Shown: piece by piece, positions 11,171 to 21,502 of the stretch
Numbering within the stretch: the first letter of the stretch is position 1
How the letters are laid out: every line of letters starts with the position of its first letter
NCBI RefSeq assembly: GCF_000143415.4
Contig: NW_003314267.1
Location: 482,908 to 546,907 of the forward strand
DNA from: Selaginella moellendorffii
Taxonomy: Eukaryota; Streptophyta; Lycopodiopsida; Selaginellales; Selaginellaceae
Length of the DNA: 64,000 nt
Direction: 5' to 3'
The notes under the pieces: model-generated
Told to the model about the DNA's origin: nothing
The model's database searches: none
Seen by the model: only the letters and a program-made list of their open reading frames with translations
Made by a program: the position numbers and the translations under genes

Positions 11171-14100
11171 AATGAAGAGCCCAACCTCTCACAGACATTG
11201 CATAGAGCAACTTTGGAAGACATGCTTTCAGGAAGAATTGGGTAGAGGTTTTGATGGGCAATGTGCACATGTGGCAAGGAAGGGAAGAGGGTGATATGCA
11301 ATTCTAGGGTTTCATGCTCATGGTGTATAAGCAACACCACAATTATGGTTAGTGAGAGAGAGTGTGGTGATGCAATTTAGCTTTGTAGATTAGGTGTTTT
11401 CTTGCTCTCCATGAAATTGTAGGGAAGTAGTGAGCATCTCAAAGACTTTTACCATGTCCTGATTAGAGACTTCTCTAAAGCTTCATTGCTTACTAATATA
11501 TGGGATTGCAATCTAGTGCCATGGAAGTAGGCATGGCAATGAATGAGCTTGGCAGCAAGCAACTATGAATGAGCCTAGCAATGTAAGGTGCCCAAGCACA
11601 AATGAGCCCTAGCAATGCAAGACAGTTTTTATTGGCACTCTAATTGTAAAATGATCAATTGTGGTTTAAATGTTTAGCATTGGGAAGTAATGAGTGTTTT
11701 TTCAAGAGTAGTATAAGACACAGCCTTATAGGCATGATAAGAGCATAAACCACAATTTCAACAATGCAAAGTTGTAAATTATTAGGAAGAACTATACTAA
11801 GTTTGGGAGATTGATGAGTTTTAAAGTGAATAGCACTATGGCAATAGGTGTGGGTAATACACCCTAAGATATTTGCAAAACACAATTTACATGATGGCAA
11901 TTTATTTTTGGAGCTCTAGCTTTTGTGGCTTGGGTGTCTTCTCCCTCTAGATCTAGTGCTATGGCAATAGACATGGGCATAAATGAGCCTGGTGGTGCAA
12001 GTAAATGAGTTCAAGGCATTTGTCTTGGTGTTATAAGTCATTTCTCAAATTAATTATAACTCTAGGTAAGACTATATGGTTTAAATATTGATATTGAGAA
12101 GTAATGAGTAGCTCTTTAAATGACATGTATTTTCAAGCATAACACAACACTTAGTTATTAAAGAGGTTAGTTTGTGAAATTGTTTTCTTTTCTTTACATG
12201 TTCTTATTGTGTTGTATCTAGAGTAAATGAAGAATCATTGATAAACATAAAAAAAAAAATTTGAAAATATCACTTTCTTTTATATTAATTATTAACTATA
12301 GAACATTTTTTGTTACGCAATGATGAAAGAGGTTTAGAAGTCCTTCCTTACCTAAATACACTTGTTAAATCAATGCTTTAGATTCCCTTTGCCTTCTTTT
12401 TCATCTTGTAAAAGAAGATAAAAAAAACTAAAGAAGAGAAAAGTATTTATTGCATTTAAGATTTTTAAAATTTCAATTATAACCCATATTGTTTAAAATT
12501 GAAACTGCTAGTTTATTAAAATTTAATTTATTAATTAAATTCTCTAAATAAAAAAACATATGATCAAGACATTTAAGGAGTCTATAAAATATATTAAAAC
12601 TTAATTATTTTTAACATTATTGGATATTAATTTGTAATTAAAAAAATTAATTAATTAGAAATATTATTAAACTTAATTTTTCAAGAAAAGTATTCTCCAG
12701 CTTACAAAAATATATAGGTATAAAACCATATAAAACCCTAACTACATTATATATAGAAAATATATATCATTTATAATTTTTGAACAAATATTAAGTTTAA
12801 TTTAATATGCTCATTTATAAACTCTTGAAAATATAAATGCATAAAAAGCTATTATACCCTTTTTAACTTATATAATTGATAATATAATTAATTTAAAGTT
12901 TATTAAAAAAATATAAATTTAAATTAAATATTAAAATTAAATTAAAACCCTATAAAATATGTATATGTTAAACCAAAAAGAAAAATATGAATAAAAGAAA
13001 TAAAGAGTTGCACTATACATCCAAATTATATTATCTACCATTTATAACTTAAAGGAACTACATATTCCATTAAATATTTATTTATTTTAGTTAGAGTACA
13101 AAAAGTGAATAACAATTTATTCCTAAATATAATATTAATTTTTTATAATTGTTTTAAAGAAAACATAAATTATAAATATATGTAGAAAATAAATGAGTGA
13201 ATTATAATTTAAATATTATTTGATAATTTTATATTAATTTACCTATTAGACATAAATTACTTGTGTTGAAAACTTATATAAACATAATATAAAGAAATAT
13301 TTTCTTTTAGATTTGTCAAAATATTAAAAGCAAAATGTAGAGCATAAAGAATTAAATTGATATTCATAATGCCTCTCTTAGTTAAGTATTAAACTATTTA
13401 TTCTATATTTGATAAGGAAAGATTTTGTATTATAATCGAAACAAAATTTCAAAAATATTTAGATTTCCTGAGAATAAATAGTAAGAAAATAATTCTTATA
13501 ATACTCAAATTAGTATTAAAAATAATTTATACCACATTTAGAAATATTTAAGTTTTTATAAAAATATAAATTAAATGACTTAAAGCTATTTAATGTGAGA
13601 AAATTCAAATTAAATAAAGTTTGTAAGTTTATTTAATTTTGAAGTTTTAAAATATTCCTAAAAAACTACAACAATACATAAAATTGAGGAAAAAATTATA
13701 CAAGTCTGCTAAATAAATTTCTAAAACGTTGAACTTAATTTTTTTATAAAAATATACTGAAAAGGCATGTCAAATATAGATAGTCTTTTTAGTGCTTCTA
13801 ATTTAATTAGACTCTTTTTATTCAAAAAATTTATGTAATTGTTTTATCACTATGAACTAAGATTTAGTTCTTTTGTAGTTAATGTTTATATTTACCATTG
13901 ATATGATTAGTAATATAATTTAAAATTAGTAGTAAATATAGAAATCTTAGGTGTTTTACTAAGATTGATTAAAGAAAATTTAGTGATTACTCAATTTTAC
14001 ATGAGCTTATAAACTGTTGTATATACTTTATTTTTATACTAAAATTATAATAATATTTTTAATTTTTAGAATTTCTTCTTGTTTTTAGTATTTTATCAGA

Positions 14101-14557
14101 ATTATCTTTTTTATCTTTTCTATAATGGTCTCTCATAGTTTGATATGGATCACTCTAATTAATGAATATTTAGATAGGTATCTTTAATTTGTTCTAGATG
14201 GCTTAAGGATTTGCCACAGTGTAGCAACCTCTGTGTGCATAGTTATATCTTATGTCTTTCTAGAATGGGGTAGATCAAATAATATATTATAATCCTTAGA
14301 AGGAATTATGGACAGAAAAGCCTTTTAAATTACAATTGAAGCATTATGTAACTTTTAGAATTTTGACTTCCCGAAGGTCATCTAACCTAATAATATTAAA
14401 AATGGGGTGCATTTTTGTTCATTAACCCTTTCTTTCTATATTTGAATTTGAATGGATTGTCTTTTGAAGTGTTTTTTTGGTTGTTTATAATCCACCACAT
14501 TTCCTTGTAAATTTATGTAATGAAAATCTTGCAATCTTAGCACTTTATAAAAATAAT

Positions 14558-14663
14558 GTTTTTAGTAGTATTGGGTTGAATGACCTCTCGAAAAGTCTAA
14601 ATTCAAAATAATCTTTTAAATTTAAATTTTTTGAGAGGTCACCGAACCCAATACTTCTAAAAC
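14558..14663. repeat. Imperfect palindrome, possible MITE fragment
   Basis: The left arm (GTTTTTAGTAGTATTGGGTT then GAATGACCTCTCGAAAA, up to 14594) pairs with the reverse complement of 14627-14663, with mismatches mainly at AGT/AGA and GAA/CGG. Arms are about 36 bp and the loop about 32 bp. The form fits a small fold-back element or a hairpin RNA source; no target-site duplication was identified. Confidence 0.55.
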
Positions 14664-15428
14664 TTAAACATTTTTAATCTCAAGTGTCTAAGGTTAATAA
14701 AAGGCTATGAGTAAGGCTTTTTTTGCCTATACTCACATTCTCACCCCAATCTACAAAACAATGACAAATAAACAGAGATAAAAACATAGAAGAAGAAAAG
14801 AAGAAGATAAAAGAGAATATAGAACTCAATTTTGAACTGAGTAAGGATAAATATATATCACTCTCTCAACTCTATTTTGCACTAACAATCATAGGTCAGA
14901 AAAAAGATGGTTAATTCAATGCAAATGCATACAATAGTGAGTGGGGATTGTTTTTCAGCACGTTTAAGTGTTATTTATATATTACATGATTCTATAATTG
15001 TTCCTAACTGTTTCTCCCCTAAGTTAGGTTTTTCTTCTTTGGATGCTTAAACTTAAGCATAATTTCATTTTGAAACTTCCTTCTTCTACTCTTCCTGGGA
15101 AGATATACAAGATAAAACATTTACCTATATTCATAAACCTTTTTTCTCTATATTTAAGCTTTAATAAATTATCTTTCAAGTTATTCCCTTTAATTGTTTA
15201 TACATCCTTTGCTAGTATTTAGCTAGAAACTCCTCTTGAATGAAGTGTTGTCAAGATAATTCTTGATCATTATCATGAAATCTTTGGCCTCCTTGCATTG
15301 TCTTATTGTTAATCTTGTCACTAATGTTTATACTCAAATAGTTCATTTTTCTTACATACAATTTAGTGAAAAGATAATATAAGTAAAAGGAGAAAAATCT
15401 CAAAATAAATAGATCTTTAATATTATAT

Positions 15429-15603
15429 TGTGAGTGCATGGAATATGGAAAGGGAATACAGAAATGTGCATATTAATTAGCCCAAAAACCCTAGCTTATA
15501 TACAGGAGCAAGTGGTCCGAATTGAAACCAATCCGACGGCTACCAAAATCCCACTATGCTAATATTAGTATATGGCATCGTAGCCGTACACTTGGCCCTC
15601 ACA
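15429..15603 (-). repeat. Gypsy 3' LTR
   Basis: A 175-bp LTR beginning TGTGAGTGCATGG and ending GGCCCTCACA on the plus strand. It differs from the copy at 18276-18450 at sites such as TATACAGGAGCAAG versus TATATAGGAACGAG. Confidence 0.9.
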
Positions 15604-15635
15604 TCATCCCCTCCTCTCGGAATAATGGAAGACCA

Positions 15636-17441
15636 TCAGGGTTCTCTTGTAGATGGGCCAGGATCTGGAGGAACATCAGGAGGAGGCATCGGCGGATCTG
15701 TAGATGGTATTAACCGCTCCTGATCCCTTTGTATGAAGTGTTTCAACCGCTGCACATGCACAATCTCTGGAGGATCGGCCTGCTGGACGTCATGCCAAAC
15801 CTCATAAACTTGTGGTCCAAATTGCCGCAACACCCAATACGGTCCTTTCCATTGTGCAAAGAGCCCCTTAGATAAACCACATACCGTAAGATGGGGAAAA
15901 CGGACTAACACCAAATCATCCACTTTGTACTCCGTAGGTGGACGATGATGGGAGTTGTAGCGCCGTTGTTGTCCCACTTGTACGCGGCCTAAGTGTTCGG
16001 CAGACTCCGCTTGGACAAGTGGAAGAATGCTTGTCAAATATTGATCCCAGGACCTAGCATCTGCAGCTCGTGGCAATCGCGAAGGTAAACCCAGCTCCGT
16101 TGGTAATATTGGATCATGACCATATAGGAGTTTATATGGTGAAGCACCAACAGAACTCTGCACCCCAGTGACATATGCATACCGAAGAGACGGCAAATAA
16201 CCATCTCAATCCGAATGCTGAAAGTTCACATACTTCGCAATCATCCCCTTAAACGTCCGAACGAGCCGTTCCACTAGACCGTCTGATTGTGGATGATAAG
16301 CACTCGTGAAAGTGTGGCGAATCCCCAACCGAGACGTCAAAACATGAAATGCCTCAGCCATAAATGCGGGACCATTATCCGAAAGAATCCGCTCTGGACA
16401 AGAATGCTGGAACACCACTCGATTGAGGAGGAAGTATCCAACAGCAGTTGCAGAGGTGCTAGCAAGAGCACCAACTTCCATCCAACGAGTCAAATAGTCA
16501 GAAGCAATAATAACATACTCATTGCCAGTAGTCTACCGTGGAAAAGATCCCATAAGATCAAATGCCACCAACTCAAACGGACAGGAAACTGCAATTGACT
16601 CCAACCGTCCTTCCGCAGCCCGAGGGGGAGTATTACGAACTTGGCACCAAACGCAGCTACGCACATACCGGATAATATCACATCGCATCTCCGGCCAATA
16701 GAAAGACCTGCGTAGCTTCTCAATTACACGACGATGTCCCATATGCCCACCTAGAACAGGAGAATCATGGTAGGCATGGAGAAACTGTGGAATAAATAAA
16801 GAAGGCACCACCAGCCGTAAATGATCATCAGGATCTGTCCCCACAAAATAAAGAAGGCCATCTTCAAGACGATATTGAGAATGTAAATGCCGGAAAGGCA
16901 AGTCATCAGCAAGTGATGCAGGGTTCTCAAACCCATCTCGAAGCCCTCGAATCCATGGCTCAATCTTTTGAGCCTCACGAACCTCATCAAGCGAAGGTAG
17001 ATCTTGCTCTGCACCTTGTGGACACTAAGCGTCAAGTATAGCAACCACCGACGGCATAGAATCCTCGTCTAGAAAATCCACAGATGCTGGAATGATAGGC
17101 TCATCAGAAACATGAGAAGAGAGTGAAGACGGAAGAGGAGCTCGAGAAAGAGCATCAGCATCAGCCATAGGACTCCCTGGGCGGTGAACAACATCAAAAT
17201 CATATATCTGAAGCTTCAAAGCCCACCGAGCAGTACGACCAACCAAGTTCTTCCACTTTAATAATGAAGTAACAGCAGCATGGTCACCTTCAAGTAACGT
17301 CCGAGAACTATGTAGATATGCATGAAGTTTCTCGAATCCCCAGACTGCTGCTAAACACTCCTTCTCTGTCGTGGAGTAGTTCATCTCCGCTGGTTGTAAT
17401 GTACGGCTTATATATGCAATGGGATGGCGCTGACTAGGCAC
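15636..17441 (-). pseudogene. Gypsy pol remnant: RNase H and integrase
   Basis: One minus-strand frame interrupted by three in-frame stops (at 17025-17027, 16533-16535 and 16206-16208). The first part is RNase H (HPIAYISRTLQPAEMNYST, TEKECLAAVWGFEKLHAYL, a DADALSR end). Next comes the integrase zinc-binding domain (HDSPVLGGHMGHRRVIEKLR, SFYWPEMRCDI, CVWCQVRN: H...H...C..C). Then the catalytic core, showing PERILSDNGPAFMAEAF and SAYHPQSDGLVERLVRTFK with the D and E residues, and the C-terminal fold (VDDLVLVRFPHL, KGPYWVLRQFGPQVYEV). In the full family this enzyme processes RNA-DNA hybrids and inserts the cDNA. Reverse transcriptase is deleted. The stops look like single-base changes. Confidence 0.88.
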
Positions 17442-17515
17442 ACTCGACGAGCTGACTGCTGACTTCTCGATTAATGTGCATGCACAAGTCCGACAAGATC
17501 TTGACGAAGTGCTGG

Positions 17516-18043
17516 CTACAACATTCCTAGCTTGATCCGCTTCGACATATTTGGTTCCACAAGAAGCAAAAGACTTCGGAAACGAACACCAAATTGCATC
17601 ACCGACTCAGATGGCCCTTGGCAAAGACGATGCAATTGTTGGAAAGCATCATCACAGTTATCGGCATGTTCGAAGGCGCATTTGAAGACATCCGAAAGAA
17701 CACTCCAATCCTCGCGAGTGGCTGCTCCCAAACCGTTGTACCACTGCAACGCTGTCCCTTGGAGACACGTGGGAAACTCACGCAACCGTCAAGCATCATC
17801 CCAAGAATGATATGTGGCAATCATCGTGAAGTGATCAAACCAATGGTACACATCATCCCCAAGATTCCCACGAAAGAACTCCAGCCGAACGCGAGGAGTG
17901 GCACCAAGAGCAAGAGGAGTTGGACCACGTGCCGTGAATGCCACCATCAATTGAGTTTGGTTGTTCAATTGCAAGCGCATAGCATCAAGCAATTGGACCA
18001 ACTACTGCTCGAGAGTCAAAGGAGGAGATTGTTGATCTGCCAT
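17516..18043 (-). pseudogene. Gypsy gag remnant
   Basis: Minus strand from the ATG at 18043 (MADQQSPPLTLE) and soon interrupted by a TAG at about 18004; a second stop lies at 17789-17791. The frame then reads a retrotransposon gag core (LEFFRGNLGDDVYHWFDHF, REFPTCLQGTALQWYNGLG, DVFKCAFEHADN). It ends at the internal deletion. The zinc knuckle expected at the end of gag is absent here. The frame differs from that of the pol remnant, as expected for a deletion that was not a multiple of three. Confidence 0.75.
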
Positions 18044-18275
18044 GGAGACGAATGAAAAAGAAAGAGCAAAAGAAGAGAAACGACAAAAAGCTAGAAGGAA
18101 ATGGTAGATTTAGACAATGCAAAAAGCTAGATCTAAACCAAAATCCTAAAGGAAAGAACAAAAGAAAAGAAATGGAAAAAGCTAGATCTAGACAATGCAA
18201 AAGCTAGATCTAAACTGAAATCCCAAATCCAAGCACTCCCCAGGAACAATCAAAGGTGCCCCTCTCCTCCACCAA

Positions 18276-18450
18276 TGTGAGTGCATGGAATATGGAAAGG
18301 GAATACAGAAATGTGCATATTAATTAGCCCAAAAACCCTAGCTTATATATAGGAACGAGTGGTCCGGATTGAAACCAATTCGACGGCTACCAAAATCCCA
18401 CTATGCTAATATTAGTATACGGCATCGTAGCTGTACACTTGGCCCTCACA
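18276..18450 (-). repeat. Gypsy 5' LTR
   Basis: 175-bp LTR, TGTGAG...CTCACA on the plus strand. It is closer to the inverted copy at 19905-20079 than to its own partner LTR (shared GGAACGAG and TATACGGC). Confidence 0.9.
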
Positions 18451-18962
18451 ATATGCAATTTCTTCTTACAAAGGAAGAATTATTAGAAGTAATATTATAA
18501 GTTGGGTCTTCATTCGGTTCAAATGAAAGACAATTGAAAATATATTTTTAAATGCCTTTGACATAGGATGACTAAGCATGGAAAAAAATTCATAAAATCT
18601 TGGCTACTATGAAAGAGCATCATTGCTAAAGAAATGATGGATAAAGCTATAAAACTTCTTTTTGTAAGGCTTTGAATACTAGATGGTTATTAGGAATTAA
18701 AATTTTTATAAATTAAAGTGTTGTTTTGAACTTCTATAAAAAAATAGGGAGTTGAAAAATCATGCAACATTTTATCATATTGACAAAGAGTTAATTAAAT
18801 ATTTTAATATTTGAGAAACACATTGATGAAGTTGTTACAATTAAGGTGTGGACTATGTAAAGAAAACTATGTACATGCTACACACATCTATATACCTTCA
18901 AAAAGTCATTTGAAGTTGCATGGCATTTTTATTTCAACACATTAGAGTAATCTTGCAACGAC

Positions 18963-19036
18963 ATCGTGGCCGTGATATTCGCTGTTGGGCATGTGATGAA
19001 GTTGGTCATACTTATCGGCGTTGTCGGCGTTTTCCG
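18963..19036 (+). pseudogene. CCHC zinc-knuckle (gag-type) fragment
   Basis: In the left arm the plus strand reads a basic stretch then CWACDEVGHTYRRC, an exact C-X2-C-X4-H-X4-C knuckle, followed by RRFPD and a stop. Such knuckles end retrotransposon gag proteins and bind RNA. It lies on the strand opposite to the gypsy element and is mirrored in the right arm (19319-19395, minus), so it comes from a different, older element in the duplicated flank. Confidence 0.6.
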
Positions 19037-19904
19037 GATTAGCGACCTCCATTTCCTGGGTGGAGACCTTGGCGTCAGCAACGTCCTGTTGGTGCTGCTA
19101 CAATGGAAGGTTTGGACACCGAGATGCATCCGGGAAATGAGGAGTTGCACAAGTAACGGAGGGACCTTGCGTGAATAAGTCAATGACCCCTCCATCTTTC
19201 TTTCAGGAGTATCATCAAGGGGTTCACTCGGCACCAGTTCATCTAATGTTTACTTTCTAAACTCATCTTTATAACAAGAGGTCTCCTATTATTCTTTCTG
19301 TATTGGTTGATACAAGTTCGGAAAACGCTGACAACGCCGATAAGTATGACCAACTTCATCACATGCCCAGCAGCAAATATCACGGCCACGATGTCGTTGC
19401 AAGATTACTCTAATGTGTTGAAATAAAAATGCCATGCAACTTCAAATGACTTTTTGAAGGTATATAGATGTGTGTAGTATGTACATAGGTTTCTTTACAT
19501 AGTCCACACCTTAATTGTAACAACTTCATCAATGTGTTTCTCAAATATTAAAATATTTAATTAACTCTTTGTCAATATGATAAAATGTTGCATGATTTTT
19601 CAACTCCCTATTTTTTTATAGAAGTTCAAAAAAACACTTTAATTTATAAAAATTTTAATTCCTAATAACCATCTAGTATTCAAAGCCTTACAAAAAGAAG
19701 TTTTATAGCTTTATCCATCATTTCTTTAGCAATGATGCTCTTTCATAGTAGCCAAGATTTTATGAATCTTTTTCCATGCTTAGTCATCCTATGTCAAAGG
19801 CATTTAAAAATATATTTTCAATTGTCTTTCATTTGAACCGAATGAAGACCCAACTTATAATATTACTTCTAATAATTCTTCCTTTGTAAGAAGAAATTGC
19901 ATAT

Positions 19905-20079
19905 TGTGAGGGCCAAGTGTACGGCTACGATGCCGTATACTAATATTAGCATAGTGGGATTTTGGTAGCCGTCAGATTGGTTTCAATCCGGACCACTCGT
20001 TCCTATATATAAGCTAGGGTTTTTGGGCTAATTAATATGCACATTTCTGTATTCCCTTTCCATATTCCATGCACCCACA
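19905..20079 (+). repeat. Inverted third copy of the gypsy LTR
   Basis: 175 bp, the reverse complement of the LTR at 18276-18450, ending GCACCCACA. It is part of the right arm of the inverted duplication. Confidence 0.9.
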
Positions 20080-20371
20080 TTGGTGGAGGAGAGGGGCACC
20101 TTTGATTGTACCTGGGGAGTGCTTGGATTTGGGATTTCAGTTTAGATCTAGCTTTTGCATTGTCTAGATCTAGCTTTTTCCATTTCTTTTCTTTTGTTCT
20201 TTCCTTTAGGATTTTGGTTTAGATCTAGCTTTTTGCATTGTCTAAATCTACCATTTCCTTCTAGCTTTTTGTCGTTTCTCTTCTTTTGCTCTTTCTTTTT
20301 CATTCGTCTCCATGGCAGATCAACAATCTCCTCCTTTGACTCTCGAGTGTAGCGCACGTGGTTTTGACCCT

Positions 20372-20400
20372 TTATCCTATGGTGATTTACCATAGGATAA
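20372..20400. repeat. Perfect 11-bp hairpin in the LTR
   Basis: TTATCCTATGG, a 7-nt loop (TGATTTA), then CCATAGGATAA. The same hairpin occurs at 26488-26516, 32607-32635 (one stem change) and 62685-62713. In the element's sense it lies about 25-55 nt from the LTR's 3' end, so in the transcript it would lie in U5, close to the primer-binding site. Confidence 0.85.
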
Positions 20401-20433
20401 CACCACGAAGCAGAACCTAAACCCTCTTTGTGC

Positions 20434-20466
20434 CACGTGACAGATGCCACGTGTCCATGCCACGTG
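20434..20466. promoter_or_regulatory. G-box (CACGTG) cluster in LTR 1
   Basis: CACGTG at 20434, 20448 and 20461, plus one at 20355, within repeated TGCCACGTGTC units. CACGTG is the bHLH/bZIP site used in light, jasmonate and ABA responses. LTR 2 has four in the same cluster (26550, 26564, 26578, 26591). Confidence 0.6.
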
Positions 20467-21483
20467 TCCATAGGAACCCGAGGTTCATGGCCTTGGGCCA
20501 CTGAACAAAGGAACGGTGCCAAACTCCCAAGCGTGACGCCAAGGAGTGATGGAACCGAACCACGGAGCAACTCCCGAGCATACAGCCCAAGGAGCGAAGG
20601 GACAGGGGCCTGGAGCGACTTGGAACAGTCCTAGAGCAACCAGCATCCCAATGCCAGGACTAGCACGCAAAACGGAGCCAAACGGAGTCTGGCGCTATTT
20701 CGGCATACCGGTGGCCTAACGCGAAGACATGGGTACTCCACCAGCTAGCATGGAATGGAACTTGGGCTTAGACCCAAGCCGGACGCAGAACAAGGACAGG
20801 CACGCAAGCGGGAGCTAAACTATGCCTCAGGTTGGTTGGCCATGCCCGACCTACCCACTATCCCTACTATACATTTGGAACCCCCCATAGCCCCTCCCCC
20901 CCCTTGAGGAACACACGCTTTGGGCTTTCACCCCAAGCCTCCCTTAGTATCAGGAGTTAGTCTATGGGACAAACTCGAAACTTACTAAATATGGAATGTC
21001 CTTAGATTGCGAATTTGGACACGGGACGAACACCATTGTGTTCAAGCCAATCTCTACATTCCGTAGATATGCCAAAATGAGCAAATCTGGACACTTTCCA
21101 TAAATAGCATTTGGGACCGAAATGAGACTAACACAAAGGGCATGATAGCGAGGGTGTTTGGCAGACACGGTAAGCTATCATGTAGCGATATTGAGGGACC
21201 AATCTCAATACGCGAGGGTTCTTCTCACTAGCCAGTGCAAGACATAACGAGACGGGAACTCCTTACCGGGCTAAGTATGCTTAGCTAATAACACGTAGGA
21301 ATTCCGTCCTTATGCTCGTCCGGTCTAAGTACACTCGAAATGCCCAGTTAACTCCACTAGCACAAGAGGGACTGATAAAGGGTCCAGCAATACCGACCTC
21401 CTGCCGTCGTGGCAGTAAGGTAAGAGTGTCCGTAAGGACTGGTCGACAGGTAACTTTCGATACCCGAAGTCACATTCGCGACA

Positions 21484-21502
21484 CTCTCCCCCCCTTGGGA
21501 AG
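21484..21502 (-). other. Polypurine tract of the younger copy
   Basis: On the minus strand CTTCCCAAGGGGGGGAGAG runs directly into the LTR start TGTCGCG. This is the usual plus-strand primer position of an LTR element. Confidence 0.75.

Larger units (their letters stand above)
10661..15428. other. Very AT-rich repeat graveyard, no gene seen
   Basis: Long stretches of A/T-biased sequence with only short open frames. Around 11500-12000 the phrase GGCAATGAATGAGCCTRGCA recurs several times in loose form. Nothing coding or RNA-like could be supported. Confidence 0.5.
15429..18450 (-). mobile_element. Deleted Ty3/gypsy LTR retrotransposon
   Basis: Transcribed leftwards. The LTRs are 15429-15603 (3') and 18276-18450 (5'), both 175 bp and both TG...CA ended. 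They differ at about six positions (about 3%). Just inside the 3' LTR is a purine-rich tract on the minus strand (GAGAGGAGGGGATGA). The pol frame keeps RNase H and integrase, and the gag frame keeps its front part. Protease, reverse transcriptase and the rest of gag are missing at a deletion junction near 17450-17515. ATAT on both outer edges may be a short target duplication. The order RNase H then integrase places it in Ty3/gypsy; no chromodomain is seen. The element cannot move on its own. Confidence 0.88.
18008..20347. repeat. Large inverted duplication (two 1,029-bp arms)
   Basis: The left arm 18008-19036 and right arm 19319-20347 are reverse complements at about 98-99% by eye, around a 282-bp unique spacer. 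Each arm carries the start of gag, the leader, the LTR and about 590 bp of non-element flank. The flanks match too, so this is one inverted duplication and not two independent insertions. The right arm stops exactly where the next LTR begins (20348). Confidence 0.9.
20348..21483 (-). repeat. LARD-like LTR 1
   Basis: 1,136 bp, TGTAGCGC...GCGACA on the plus strand. It carries a perfect hairpin (20372-20400), four CACGTG boxes and a poly-C tract near 20884-20904. Confidence 0.9.
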
